From assembly GCA_000385055.1 (NCBI GenBank), contig ARRL01000001.1, positions 124,001-188,000 of the forward strand: a stretch of 64,000 nucleotides of DNA, written 5' to 3'. Source of the DNA: a gamma proteobacterium SCGC AAA168-P09 (lineage in GTDB: Bacteria; Pseudomonadota; Gammaproteobacteria; Magnimaribacterales; D2472). Under the pieces are notes generated by a model. It ran no database searches and was not told the DNA's origin. It was given only the letters and a program-made list of their open reading frames with translations. A program made the position numbers and the translations under genes. Of the stretch, positions 30,573 through 39,308 are shown one piece after another (position 1 is the stretch's first letter; each line of letters starts with the position of its first letter).

Positions 30573-30589
30573 TGCACTATTTTAGTGCT
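30573..30589. promoter_or_regulatory. NtrC-like site, central and strongest
   Basis: TGCACTA-TTT-TAGTGCT. It has the same 7-3-7 form as the strong site at the E. coli glnA promoter (TGCACCA-N3-TGGTGCT), with one change in each arm. Centre about 74 bases upstream of the predicted start. Confidence 0.72.
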
Positions 30590-30602
30590 GGTTTATATAA
30601 AT

Positions 30603-30619
30603 TGCATTAATTTAATGCA
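30603..30619. promoter_or_regulatory. perfect 7-3-7 dyad, possible third NtrC-like site
   Basis: TGCATTA-ATT-TAATGCA is a perfect palindrome of the same format, but it has TGCATTA in place of TGCACYA, so it is a weaker match to NtrC. Centre about 104 bases upstream of the sigma-54 start and 30 bases from the central site. It ends one base before the stop codon of the yqiA-like gene. Confidence 0.45.
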
Positions 30620-30620
30620 T

Positions 30621-31196
30621 TTATGTTATTTTTAGGAAGTTTTTAACTTTAATATATTTATCTTTAAGTGAGGTGTATGAGTGATCTCCTCCATAGATTA
30701 TATCTAGATAAGAGGCTGCAAAATATTTAGTTGTTGCAATGTAATCCAATATCTCATCACCCGACTCAAGTAAGATTAAAATATTTTCTGGCTTTTTTAT
30801 TTTTTTATGATGAAGAGACCTAATAAATGAAATATCTTCCTTGGTCAATTCAAATTTATTTTTGGTTGCATAATTTTCATTTTCTCCTAAATGAATCTCG
30901 AAATCTTTCAAAGGCGGAATGGCTGGATTAATTAGAACAGCTTCAACGTCATGAAGTTGTGAAAAATACAATGCATAATAACCACCAAGAGAGCTTCCCA
31001 TAAAAACAATATTACGACCGTGGTTGCTGATTAGCTCTTTTATTTGTTGATGAGCTTTTTGAAAATTATCATTTAAATCAGGAATGATGATTTTAGTATT
31101 TTTGGTTGTTTCAGATATAAATTTTTTGAAGTCTTGAGCTTTACCCGAATCGCTAGAAGATTTAAATCCATGAAAATAAAGGATTGTTTTAGACAT
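30621..31196 (-). CDS. YqiA/UPF0227-family esterase
   Basis: 191 residues, compact alpha/beta hydrolase. Opening ILYFHGFKSSSDSGKAQDFKKF, nucleophile elbow FMGSSLGGYYALYFS with the catalytic serine near residue 67, LINPAIPP, then acid ESGDEILDY and the C-terminal histidine in GGDHSY. Matches the YqiA/YcfP family of small esterases. The next gene upstream is DUF1249 (yqiB-like), overlapping by 8 bases; in E. coli the homologous pair sits in the nudF-yqiB-cpdA-yqiA-parE region. The neighbours nudF, cpdA and parE are not here. Confidence 0.88.
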   Translation of the reverse strand: MSKTILYFHGFKSSSDSGKAQDFKKFISETTKNTKIIIPDLNDNFQKAHQQIKELISNHGRNIVFMGSSLGGYYALYFSQLHDVEAVLINPAIPPLKDFEIHLGENENYATKNKFELTKEDISFIRSLHHKKIKKPENILILLESGDEILDYIATTKYFAASYLDIIYGGDHSYTSLKDKYIKVKNFLKIT

Positions 31197-31635
31197 TATC
31201 TAAAATATCTTTGAGTTGCTCTTTATTTGAGATACCAGTAGCAAATATAGTTTCCAACCATTCAGTTAAAAATCTATTTTGTTGTAATTTTTCGTCATAA
31301 GACTGTTTTTTAGACCGGTTCATAAAAAAAGGTAAAGCTTTCTCCCCCTGATATGAAATAACCTCAGCAAGCTGTGCATCAAGACTCATTTGTATTCTTA
31401 ATACAAACTCATTATGCAATTTTTTATTATCACATTTTTGCTTAGCTTCTATGATTATTGTGTGCTTAGTCTTATCCAGCACCAAAAAATTTATATTTAG
31501 AGAAGATTCATCCGGATTTACAGACTCGAAAGAGCTTTCTTTAACGGAAAAGTTTCTTAATAATTTTTTTAGCCTAATAAAATTAGCCTCACATACTGTT
31601 AAATGATGAGAGGTTATAGGTAGCGTTCTTATCAT
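31189..31635 (-). CDS. DUF1249 (YqiB-like) protein
   Basis: 148 residues, soluble. Visible family features: CEANFIRLKKLL near residue 15-26, LNINFLVLDKTKHTIIIEA, a segment of conserved VLRIQMSLDAQLAEVISYQGEK, and RFLTEWLETIF at the C-terminus. Function unknown in all species. Placement beside a yqiA-like gene agrees with the gammaproteobacterial neighbourhood and supports the call. Two bases from the upstream gene, so one transcript is likely. Confidence 0.82.
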   Translation of the reverse strand: MIRTLPITSHHLTVCEANFIRLKKLLRNFSVKESSFESVNPDESSLNINFLVLDKTKHTIIIEAKQKCDNKKLHNEFVLRIQMSLDAQLAEVISYQGEKALPFFMNRSKKQSYDEKLQQNRFLTEWLETIFATGISNKEQLKDILDNV

Positions 31636-31637
31636 CT

Positions 31638-32774
31638 CTAAATTCTATATTCTTTTTTTATTGGTGTATATTTTTCACAAGCCATTAAATATTGCTCTAT
31701 TGATTTATATTCTTCTATACAAAAAGAATCTATAGCTTTTCTAAAGTCTTCTTTTATAACATAGTGATAGGAATTACAAAGTCTTGGCTCAAACCCTCTT
31801 CTTATTTTATGTTCGCCTTGAACACCTGGATCAAAATATTTAATGTTGTTTTTAATACAGTAATCAATACCTTGATAATAACAGCATTCAAAATGAAGAC
31901 TATCAACCATCATGGATGCGCCCCAATGCCTTCCATAAAGAATATCTTTTCCCTGAAAACAAAGAGATCCAGCGACGCTCTGCTCATTCAATTCAGCAAA
32001 AAAAATGACTGGTTGCAGGATATCTTTATTTTTATGTATTAGCTCAAAAAAACTAAAATTAAGATATGGCGCTTGCATTCTTTCCAAGTAGGTACTTTTA
32101 TAGAATTCATAAAAAGTTTTCCAATCGTCTAACGTTATATTTTGCTTATCCTTTATTGAAAAGCTAATATTATTTTTTAGTATTTTATTTCTTTCTGTTC
32201 TTATATTTTTTCTTTGTCTTGAGGTGAAAATATTGAGGAATTCATCAAAGTTAGAATAATTCTTGTTATTCCATACAAATCTGTAGCCACCTCTTTTAAT
32301 AAAATTATTTTTTATTAAATCTTCAGAGACGCTTTCATCAGGAAAAAGTATGTGCCATGTTTCTACATTATTTTTTTCCATATATTCTATTGTCGGATCA
32401 ATGAATGAGCTTGCTTCGATTTGATTTTTTGAAATAAATTTTCTTGTTTCACAGGGAGTAAATGGAATTGCAGAAAGTAGTTTTGGATAATATTCTCGTC
32501 CAGCTCTTTTAAGAGCATATGACCACTGATGATCAAATACGAACTCTCCATGACTATTATTTTTTAAATATAATGGAAGAAATCCTGATAAATTTGAATC
32601 ATCTTCTAATATTAAATGCATGGGCTGCCAACCATTCCCCTGTATGGCTGAGCCACTTGCTTCTAATGCATTTAAAAATTCATGAGATATCAAGGGAGAG
32701 TCGTCATCTTTTAAGATATTTTTATAATCCTGATTTGAAATCTTATCGATGCTATTAATAAAAGAATTTTTCAT
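31638..32774 (-). CDS. COG3146 acyltransferase-like protein (peptidoglycan-biosynthesis-annotated, GNAT-like)
   Basis: 378 residues. Matches the DUF482/COG3146 family: SPLISHEFLNALEASGSA, WQPMHLILEDDSNLSGFLPLYLKNNSHGEFVFDHQWS, SRQRKNIRTERNKI, FYEFYKSTYLERM, then GSLCFQGKDILYGRHWGA, FECCYYQGIDYCI and FDPGVQGEHKIRRGFEP. The fold is of the GNAT/FemAB type. The family's function is unproved; annotation as peptidoglycan biosynthesis rests on the resemblance to FemX-type enzymes. It overlaps nothing but is 2 bases from the DUF1249 gene and 11 bases from ubiA. Confidence 0.82.
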   Translation of the reverse strand: MKNSFINSIDKISNQDYKNILKDDDSPLISHEFLNALEASGSAIQGNGWQPMHLILEDDSNLSGFLPLYLKNNSHGEFVFDHQWSYALKRAGREYYPKLLSAIPFTPCETRKFISKNQIEASSFIDPTIEYMEKNNVETWHILFPDESVSEDLIKNNFIKRGGYRFVWNNKNYSNFDEFLNIFTSRQRKNIRTERNKILKNNISFSIKDKQNITLDDWKTFYEFYKSTYLERMQAPYLNFSFFELIHKNKDILQPVIFFAELNEQSVAGSLCFQGKDILYGRHWGASMMVDSLHFECCYYQGIDYCIKNNIKYFDPGVQGEHKIRRGFEPRLCNSYHYVIKEDFRKAIDSFCIEEYKSIEQYLMACEKYTPIKKEYRI

Positions 32775-32785
32775 AATAATTCAAA

Positions 32786-33646
32786 CTAAACTAAAAATAT
32801 TTCTACAATAAACCCCATTGCAGAAATCATTCCAATCCAGTGATTAAATTTAAAAGCATCTAGATATTGCTTGTTATTTATAAGTTTTTTTTGATAAATA
32901 TAGAGTCCAAAAAGCACTATAAGTGTAACTATATATAGTAGCGAAAATTGATTTATATATCCTATAAAGGCCAATGAGGTATAGAAGGCCAAATGAAGAT
33001 AATTTGAGATACTCAATGCCTTATCACCCCACAAAATTGGTGTTGAATTTATTCCAATTTTTACGTCGTCTTCGATATCTTCAAAGGCATAAATAGTATC
33101 AAAGCTAATAATCCACATAACTGTTCCAATGAATAAAGCTATTATTGAGATGGATAAATCAGAAGAAGCCAAACTATAAGAAATAATGGTCCCAGAGCCA
33201 AAAGTTATTCCTAAAAAGAATTGTGGAGCCTTAAGAAACCTCTTGGTTAAAGGATAAACCATAATAAATACCCCTACTATCAACGATACAAAGACAGTAA
33301 ATGGCGGCACAAATATAAGCAAAATCATAGATAATGCTGCTAAAACGATAAAATATACCCAAGCTTCAGATATATTGATTTTACCTGAAGCAAGAGGCCT
33401 GCCTTTTGTTCTAGATACCAACCTATCAAATTTATAGTCATTAATATCATTAATAATGCAGCCGCAAGATCTAACTAGCACTGATCCAATTGCTAGAATT
33501 AAATAATTTTTATATTCTATGTACCCACTATTGAGACCGCCTAAGAGAAGACCCAGAAATGATGGCCAAAATAAAAGGTATATTCCAATTGGCTTATCTA
33601 GTCTTGTTAATTCAATAAATCCTTGAATTTTTTTAATCATTCTCAT
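32786..33646 (-). CDS. ubiA: 4-hydroxybenzoate polyprenyltransferase
   Basis: 286 residues, about eight transmembrane helices. Two aspartate-rich prenyl-diphosphate motifs: NDINDYKFDRLVSRTKGRPLASG (NDxxDxxxD) and YAFEDIEDDVKIGINSTPI (DxxxD type). N-terminal TRLDKPIGIYLLFWPS is typical of UbiA. It prenylates 4-hydroxybenzoate in ubiquinone biosynthesis. Two ATG codons (33646, 33640) are both plausible. It overlaps the end of ubiC by 14 bases; the enzymes act in sequence. Confidence 0.96.
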   Translation of the reverse strand: MRMIKKIQGFIELTRLDKPIGIYLLFWPSFLGLLLGGLNSGYIEYKNYLILAIGSVLVRSCGCIINDINDYKFDRLVSRTKGRPLASGKINISEAWVYFIVLAALSMILLIFVPPFTVFVSLIVGVFIMVYPLTKRFLKAPQFFLGITFGSGTIISYSLASSDLSISIIALFIGTVMWIISFDTIYAFEDIEDDVKIGINSTPILWGDKALSISNYLHLAFYTSLAFIGYINQFSLLYIVTLIVLFGLYIYQKKLINNKQYLDAFKFNHWIGMISAMGFIVEIFLV

Positions 33647-34130
33647 TCATTAAAAATGTTTCCATTACAGAAAATTTATATCCTTTAACAGAATATTTTG
33701 CTTTCCTCCCCCAATAAATATTTGATTCATTCTTAAAAGAAGCATAAAGAATCAGCTCTCTTAAAAAAATGTCTTTTTCAAATAAAATATCACCCAGTGG
33801 TTTGGTGCCAAGATTTCCTAGTTTATTAAAGCCATTTTCAATTGTTTCGATGGGTATTATCGTTTGAGCAAAAACTACTGGTAAATCATTGCACAATAAT
33901 AATACCTCTCTTTTTTTTATCTTTTCTGATTCAGCATTTACAAATTTCTTATCATCTTCTGATATTTTTGATAATTCATCCTGAATTACATGCAGTTTGA
34001 AATTTCCATTTTTTTTGATTCTTTGCGTAATTGGTCCTTTTTCTGACAGCCAAGATATAATTTTCTTATTAGATATATGATCTTTTATTGATTCGAAAGG
34101 GCTCCAAGGTGATATTTGCTTTAGCTTCAT
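33633..34130 (-). CDS. ubiC: chorismate--pyruvate lyase
   Basis: 165 residues, the UbiC length. Divergent in sequence but with family landmarks: WLSEKGPITQRIKKNG near residue 28, REVLLLCNDLPVVFAQTIIP in the middle, and the C-terminal GNLGTKPLGDILFEKD followed by YWGRKAKYSVKGYKFSVMETFL. It makes 4-hydroxybenzoate from chorismate, the first step to ubiquinone. It heads the ubiC-ubiA pair and is divergent from the rubredoxin gene. Confidence 0.9.
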   Translation of the reverse strand: MKLKQISPWSPFESIKDHISNKKIISWLSEKGPITQRIKKNGNFKLHVIQDELSKISEDDKKFVNAESEKIKKREVLLLCNDLPVVFAQTIIPIETIENGFNKLGNLGTKPLGDILFEKDIFLRELILYASFKNESNIYWGRKAKYSVKGYKFSVMETFLMNEND

Positions 34131-34194
34131 TAATTAACCTAATAAATCTGATATTATACCGCCCATATTTTTAATCTTAGTAACTTAATTGGAT

Positions 34195-34371
34195 ATGAAT
34201 ATGGAATTAAAAAAATACGAATGCATAGTTTGTGGTCTAATATATGATGAAGCCCTTGGATGGCCAGAAGATGGTATAGAGCCAGGAACAAAATGGGACG
34301 ATGTCCCTGAGGATTGGTTGTGTCCAGAATGCGGTGTTGGAAAAGAAGATTTTGATATGATTGAAATATAA
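34195..34371 (+). CDS. rubredoxin
   Basis: 58 residues from the ATG at 34195 (another ATG two codons later is equally possible). Single rubredoxin domain: two iron-binding pairs, [13 protein letters not shown] and [11 protein letters not shown], with the invariant [23 protein letters not shown] core between them. A soluble one-electron carrier for alkane hydroxylase, superoxide reductase or similar partners; none of these is adjacent. The symporter gene starts on the last base of its stop codon. Confidence 0.97.
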   Translation: MNMELKKYECIVCGLIYDEALGWPEDGIEPGTKWDDVPEDWLCPECGVGKEDFDMIEI

Positions 34372-35621
34372 TGATTGAAACCCCAAAAAACTTAACAAGA
34401 AATATTTTATTTGGAATGTTTTTAGGTTTTATTATTGGATCGTTTTTTTATTATCTAGAAATTTTTCCAGAAAGCTTGGTTAATTTCGTAAGAATTTATG
34501 TTTTTAACCTAGGAAGCTCTATTTTTGTTAATTTATTAAAATTATTGATTGTGCCTCTGGTTTTCTTTTCACTTGTCTCTGGTATTTCATCATTAACAAG
34601 CATGCAAAGTCTTGGGAACATCACACTTAAAACAATAACTTTATACCTCTCTACAACAGCTATAGCTGTTTCATTATCATTGTTGGTTGGGTCAATTTTT
34701 AAACCAGGGTCTGGTTATTCTTCTGAAATAGCTCCTCCAGATAAATTGCCTGAAGGTCAAGGAATATATGAAACGATATTAGATATCTTCCCTTCAAATA
34801 TTATTGAAGCAATGGCTCAAAATCAAATGCTTGCTGTTGTTTTTTTTAGTATTTTGTTTGGTCTCGCATTAAATAAAACCAATCATTTGACTAACAATTT
34901 TAGTGATTCTTTCGAAAAACTTAATACAGTATTTATGCAATTAGTGATAATGATCATTTCTTTTGCTCCTATTGGAGTTTTTTGCCTTATTGGAAAATTT
35001 GTTATTACTGATGGCTTGGATATTTTTCAGGAAGCATTCAAGTACGTATTGTTACTAATAATTGTATTAATTATTCATGCCTTCATAACATATTCTTTGA
35101 TAATTAAGATTTTTACCAATCTAAGTATTAGCACTTTCTATAAAAAAATGAAGGATGTTGCAATATTTGCTTTTTCAACTTCTTCAAGTGCAGCAACTAT
35201 TCCAGTTACTTTAAAAACTGTTCAAGATGAACTAGGTGTCAATAAAAATGTATCATCTTTTGTAATACCAGTTGGTGCGACTATTAATATGGATGGCACA
35301 GCGATTATGCAAGGTATGGCTACAGTGTTTATTGCTCAAATGTCAGGTATTGATTTAACACTATTTCAGTATGTTCAAGTTGTTATACTCGCAGTAGTAA
35401 CTTCTATAGGCACTGCAGCAGTTCCTTCTGCTGGAACAATAACTTTGGTAATAATTCTTCAGCAATTTGGACTACCACTTGAAGCAATAGGCATAATACT
35501 TGCTGTAGATAGAATCTTAGATATGCTTCGCACCTCAGTTAATGTTACTGGTGATGCTGCCGTTGCTTGCATAGTGGCAGATTCAGAGGGCTTATTGGAT
35601 AAAAATTTATTCGATAAATAG
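34371..35621 (+). CDS. dicarboxylate/amino acid:cation symporter (DAACS)
   Basis: 416 residues, about eight transmembrane helices plus two re-entrant loops. Family hallmarks: FVNLLKLLIVPLVFFSLVSGI, the serine-rich loop FAFSTSSSAATIPVT, VIPVGATINMDGTAIMQGMATVFIAQ and the substrate-binding AVDRILDMLRTSVNVTGDAA. This is the GltP/GltT/DctA glutamate-aspartate-dicarboxylate carrier family, driven by Na+ or H+. The NMDGTA motif is where Na+ binds in Na+-coupled members. Followed by the membrane pyrophosphatase, an ion pump that could supply the gradient. Confidence 0.93.
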   Translation: MIETPKNLTRNILFGMFLGFIIGSFFYYLEIFPESLVNFVRIYVFNLGSSIFVNLLKLLIVPLVFFSLVSGISSLTSMQSLGNITLKTITLYLSTTAIAVSLSLLVGSIFKPGSGYSSEIAPPDKLPEGQGIYETILDIFPSNIIEAMAQNQMLAVVFFSILFGLALNKTNHLTNNFSDSFEKLNTVFMQLVIMIISFAPIGVFCLIGKFVITDGLDIFQEAFKYVLLLIIVLIIHAFITYSLIIKIFTNLSISTFYKKMKDVAIFAFSTSSSAATIPVTLKTVQDELGVNKNVSSFVIPVGATINMDGTAIMQGMATVFIAQMSGIDLTLFQYVQVVILAVVTSIGTAAVPSAGTITLVIILQQFGLPLEAIGIILAVDRILDMLRTSVNVTGDAAVACIVADSEGLLDKNLFDK

Positions 35622-35685
35622 AAAAAAAGTACGTCTTTTTTATAATTATTTGCTAGAATGCCTCTTTAAAAAAAGGGGTCCTTAA

Positions 35686-37680
35686 ATGAATACTTTACTT
35701 TTACCACCAATTTTAGGCATTGTAGGAATGATTGCTGCGCTTGTCGTATACCTTCTTGTGATGAAATATCCTGACGGAGAGGATAAGGTTAAAAAAATAG
35801 GAGATCAGATTCATAAAGGAGCATTGGCTTTTATGAAAACTGAGTATAAGTACCTTTTAATTTTTATAGCTGTGCTAGTTGTGCTAGTTTGGTTTGCATT
35901 AGGAATACATTCAGCAATAGCTGTTATTACAGGTGCTGCCTGCTCATCGTTAGCTGGTTTTATAGGTATGTATGCAGCCACTAAGGCAAATGTTAGGACA
36001 GCAACTGCTGCTCAACAAGATGGAGCAGCTGCAGCATTATCAGTTTCTTTTTACGGTGGCTCAGTAATGGGCCTCTGCGTAGCTTCTTTAGGGCTTATTG
36101 GCTTGGGAACTTTATATTATTTTTTTAATCAAGATCATGTTCATGCTCTTGAAGGCTTTGGAATGGGCGCATCCGTTGTAGCTTTATTTTCAAGAGTAGG
36201 CGGAGGCATATTTACAAAAAGTGCTGATGTTGGAGCTGACTTGGTGGGTAAAATTGAAGCTGGTATACCAGAAGATGATCCAAGAAATCCTGGAGTTATT
36301 GCTGACAATGTTGGTGACAATGTTGGTGATGTTGCTGGAATGGGCTCAGACATATTCGAGTCCTATTGTGGATCAATGATTGCTTCAATAGCCATTGCTT
36401 ATACTTTGGTTCTTGCTGGTGATGCTAGTGCAGTTGATATGATGAAACTTCCACTTTTGCTTGCATCTTCAGGATTGGTAGCTTCTATTCTTGGCATAGT
36501 CATTGTTAAACTTCAATCAGCTAAGGCTCCTGCAAGTGCTCTTAGATCTGGAACTTTGCTTGCACCAGTAATATTTGTCGGTTTTGCTTGGTTCATAGTG
36601 CAATCATTACCTGGAGTTTCTAATGCAGTTTGGTGGTGTGTAATAGCTGGAGCAGTTGGCGGAGTATTAATTGGCCTTATTACAGAATATTATACTGGCG
36701 GAAAACCAGTTAGAGATATTGCAGAATCAGGTGAAACTGGTCCAGCCACTGTTATGATTTCTGGTCTTGCAGTAGGAATGGAGTCTGTTGTTATTCCTAT
36801 AGCCGTTTTAGCCTCTATCATCTTTGTATCCACCGGTCTTTCTGGAGTGTATGGAGTTGGTATTGCAGCAGTTGGGATGTTATCTACTGTTGGAATTACT
36901 ATGGCAATTGATGCGTATGGACCTGTTGCTGATAATGCAGGCGGAATTGCAGAAATGTCTGGAATGGGTAAAGACGTGAGAGATATCACAGACTCTTTAG
37001 ATGAATTAGGAAATACCACTGCAGCAATTGGTAAGGGATTTGCTATTGGAGCTGCAGCATTAGCAGCTCTTGCGATAATATCAGCTTACTCGGCTGTTGT
37101 AACAGTAAACAATCCTGAATTCTCATTAGCCCTTACAGACCCAATTGTTCTTGTAGGTATGTTTATAGGTGCGTGTATCCCTTTTTATATTGCATCCATA
37201 ACAATGAAGGCTGTTGGAGATGCAGCTTTTGAAATGATTAACGAAATCAGAAGACAGTTTAGAGAAATTTCAGGGCTAATGGAGGGTACAGCAGATCCAG
37301 ATTCAGAAAAATGTGTAGAAATAGCCACTCGAGCATCTTTAAAGAAAATGATGTTACCTGGAGTTATTGCTGTTGCCATGCCTGCTATTGTTGGATTTGG
37401 TTTAGGTGCTGAAGCCCTTGGCGGAATGCTTGCTGGTGGTCTTTTGGGGTGTGTATCTTTAGCTCTAATGATGGCTAATGCTGGCGGTGCTTGGGATAAT
37501 GCTAAAAAGTATGTTGAGAAAGGAAATCTTGGAGGCAAAGGATCAGATACTCACTCTGCAGTAGTTGTGGGTGATACAGTTGGAGACCCATTCAAAGATA
37601 CATCTGGCCCAGCAATGAATATTTTAATTAATGTGATGGCTATTGTTAGTTTAGTTATTGCTCCTCTATTAAGTATATAA
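35686..37680 (+). CDS. hppA: K+-dependent membrane-bound pyrophosphatase (ion-pumping)
   Basis: 664 residues, about 16 membrane helices. Pyrophosphate-binding motif [13 protein letters not shown] (181-193) and [16 protein letters not shown] (207-222), plus the second acidic cluster at [16 protein letters not shown] and the C-terminal [15 protein letters not shown]. Position 446 is alanine ([10 protein letters not shown]), which marks the K+-dependent subfamily; K+-independent enzymes have lysine. A glutamate in DIFESYCGS (225) is in the position of Na+-PPases. It hydrolyses pyrophosphate to pump Na+ and/or H+. Strong Shine-Dalgarno-like AAAGGGG upstream. A long hairpin follows the gene. Confidence 0.96.
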   Translation: MNTLLLPPILGIVGMIAALVVYLLVMKYPDGEDKVKKIGDQIHKGALAFMKTEYKYLLIFIAVLVVLVWFALGIHSAIAVITGAACSSLAGFIGMYAATKANVRTATAAQQDGAAAALSVSFYGGSVMGLCVASLGLIGLGTLYYFFNQDHVHALEGFGMGASVVALFSRVGGGIFTKSADVGADLVGKIEAGIPEDDPRNPGVIADNVGDNVGDVAGMGSDIFESYCGSMIASIAIAYTLVLAGDASAVDMMKLPLLLASSGLVASILGIVIVKLQSAKAPASALRSGTLLAPVIFVGFAWFIVQSLPGVSNAVWWCVIAGAVGGVLIGLITEYYTGGKPVRDIAESGETGPATVMISGLAVGMESVVIPIAVLASIIFVSTGLSGVYGVGIAAVGMLSTVGITMAIDAYGPVADNAGGIAEMSGMGKDVRDITDSLDELGNTTAAIGKGFAIGAAALAALAIISAYSAVVTVNNPEFSLALTDPIVLVGMFIGACIPFYIASITMKAVGDAAFEMINEIRRQFREISGLMEGTADPDSEKCVEIATRASLKKMMLPGVIAVAMPAIVGFGLGAEALGGMLAGGLLGCVSLALMMANAGGAWDNAKKYVEKGNLGGKGSDTHSAVVVGDTVGDPFKDTSGPAMNILINVMAIVSLVIAPLLSI

Positions 37681-37698
37681 CTTCAAAAATAAACTTTA

Positions 37699-37726
37699 AT
37701 GATCCAGGGATTCTTCCCTGGATCAT
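37699..37726 (+). terminator. hairpin after hppA, probable terminator
   Basis: 12-base-pair stem with core GATCCAGGGA / TCCCTGGATC and a TTCT loop, 18 bases past the hppA stop. The trailing sequence (ATGTTAAATT) is T-rich only in part, so it may be a weak terminator or a 3' end-stabilising hairpin. Confidence 0.6.
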
Positions 37727-37741
37727 ATGTTAAATTAAAGA

Positions 37742-38410
37742 ATGAAAAAAAATATCCTAATCATAGGTTATGGAGATATTGGTAGTCGATTAAGTAAAAT
37801 TCTTAAAGAACAATCGGCAAATATATATGCTGTATCTAGACATGACTCTCTTGATCAAAATATTATTAAGATAAACTGGGATTGGCTATCTAACAGCAAT
37901 CTAGAGTTACCTAAAATTACTTTTGATTCAGTTGTCATCATTCCTAAACCAAGCAATTTAGATGAAAATGGTTATAGAGATGGATTCATCTCTTCTCTAG
38001 AAAATATTACAAATTCATTACAAAACGCAGATATTAAAAGTGTAATAGCAATATCATCTACAAGAGTTTATGGAGATCATCAACTGGGCTATATTGATGA
38101 AGCTACTTTTACTGAACCTTCTGATTTTCGAGGAAATCTTATAAAGGAATATGAGCTGACATTAAATGAATCTTTCCCAGCATATTTAAATATATTAAGG
38201 TTTTCAGGGCTATACAAAGACAGCTCAAAACATTCATCTCATAATAGATTAAATCGAAATACAGCAGCAAAAATTATATCTTTTGCAATTAACAACCTAT
38301 CTCAAAATAAAGAAAACAACATTTATAATTGCAGTGAAGATTGTGAAATCCTTGCATCAGTTAAATCTGTTAGTAATAAAAAATTAAAAGCAGCTGGGTT
38401 TAATTTTTAA
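37742..38410 (+). CDS. NAD-dependent epimerase/dehydratase-like protein (YeeZ-like)
   Basis: 222 residues. N-terminal NAD(P) site ILIIGYGDIGSRLSKIL, then VVIIPKP, ISSTRVYGDHQLGYIDEATFTEP (YxxxK variant), LRFSGLY and a C-terminal NIYNCSEDCE. This is an extended-SDR-like fold close to E. coli YeeZ, an uncharacterised epimerase-like protein. It is short for an extended SDR, so substrate binding must be reduced. 46 bases separate it from yicC, and the hppA hairpin from it. Confidence 0.8.
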   Translation: MKKNILIIGYGDIGSRLSKILKEQSANIYAVSRHDSLDQNIIKINWDWLSNSNLELPKITFDSVVIIPKPSNLDENGYRDGFISSLENITNSLQNADIKSVIAISSTRVYGDHQLGYIDEATFTEPSDFRGNLIKEYELTLNESFPAYLNILRFSGLYKDSSKHSSHNRLNRNTAAKIISFAINNLSQNKENNIYNCSEDCEILASVKSVSNKKLKAAGFNF

Positions 38411-38456
38411 ATAATTAAAGCTAGAACAAAAACTCTAAGCAAAATACAATGTCTAT

Positions 38457-39308
38457 ATGATATCTAGCATGACAGGCTTCGGCTCCTCGAAACACATACA
38501 AAAAGAAACAGAAATATATTGTGATATTAAGAGCGTGAACCATAGATTTTTAGATGTTTCAATCAAGCCAAACGATATTGGAAATGAGTTCGATGTTCTA
38601 ATCAGAGAAGATGTTTCTAAAAAAATCAAACGTGGAAGTGTAGATATAAGATTTAAGCTAAAGTTTCCATCCAGTAATACTTATACAATTAATAATGAAT
38701 CTATAAAAAACCTATTTAATTCAATTAATTCAATTAAATCTATTGATACAAGCAACATGAGATTATCAGATATAAAAGATATTCCAGGAATAATAAAGTC
38801 AGAACAAAAAACATTAGTTAATCAAAATCTTTTAAAGAAAACCTTCAAAGCAGCCTTAAATGAATTGTTAGAAAATAGGAAGGCAGAAGGAAAAAAGATC
38901 AACAAAACATTCATATCAAAAATATCAAAAATACAAAATAACTTAGCAAAAATCTCAAAATCAAATCCTAAACTAACTAAACTAAGGGCTGAAACACTTA
39001 ATAAGAAAGTTAAGATGCTTTGTGATAATTTAGATAAGGATAGGCTTGAACAAGAGGTTGCAATGTTGGTTCTAAAACATGATGTTGCTGAAGAGATAGA
39101 AAGAATTGACTTTCATCTGAGTTCTTTAACGAAAGAATTATCCATAAAAAATGGAAGTGGTAAAAAGATAGATTTCATTCTTCAAGAATTATTCAGAGAA
39201 ACAAGCACCTTATCTGTAAAAATTGATCATCCTGCCTACAAACAAATCGCATTAGATATGAAGCTCTCAGTTGAAGAGATGCGAGAACAAGCACAGAACA
39301 TTGAATAA
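38457..39308 (+). CDS. yicC: YicC-family endoribonuclease-like protein
   Basis: 283 residues, matching the family length. Opening MISSMTGFGSSKHIQKE and YCDIKSVNHRFLDVSIKP, middle RKAEGKKINKTF and the C-terminal DUF1732 domain EQEVAMLVLKHDVAEEIERIDFHLSS, KKIDFILQELFRETSTLSVKI. E. coli YicC is an RNase acting with PNPase on small RNAs. As elsewhere in gammaproteobacteria it sits close to gmk; here its stop overlaps the gmk start by 8 bases. Confidence 0.92.
   Translation: MISSMTGFGSSKHIQKETEIYCDIKSVNHRFLDVSIKPNDIGNEFDVLIREDVSKKIKRGSVDIRFKLKFPSSNTYTINNESIKNLFNSINSIKSIDTSNMRLSDIKDIPGIIKSEQKTLVNQNLLKKTFKAALNELLENRKAEGKKINKTFISKISKIQNNLAKISKSNPKLTKLRAETLNKKVKMLCDNLDKDRLEQEVAMLVLKHDVAEEIERIDFHLSSLTKELSIKNGSGKKIDFILQELFRETSTLSVKIDHPAYKQIALDMKLSVEEMREQAQNIE

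Noticed and set aside
36690-37538. Pro/Ile-rich open frames on the minus strand within hppA
   Set aside because: They are antisense to strongly conserved pyrophosphatase motifs and show no independent coding sign.
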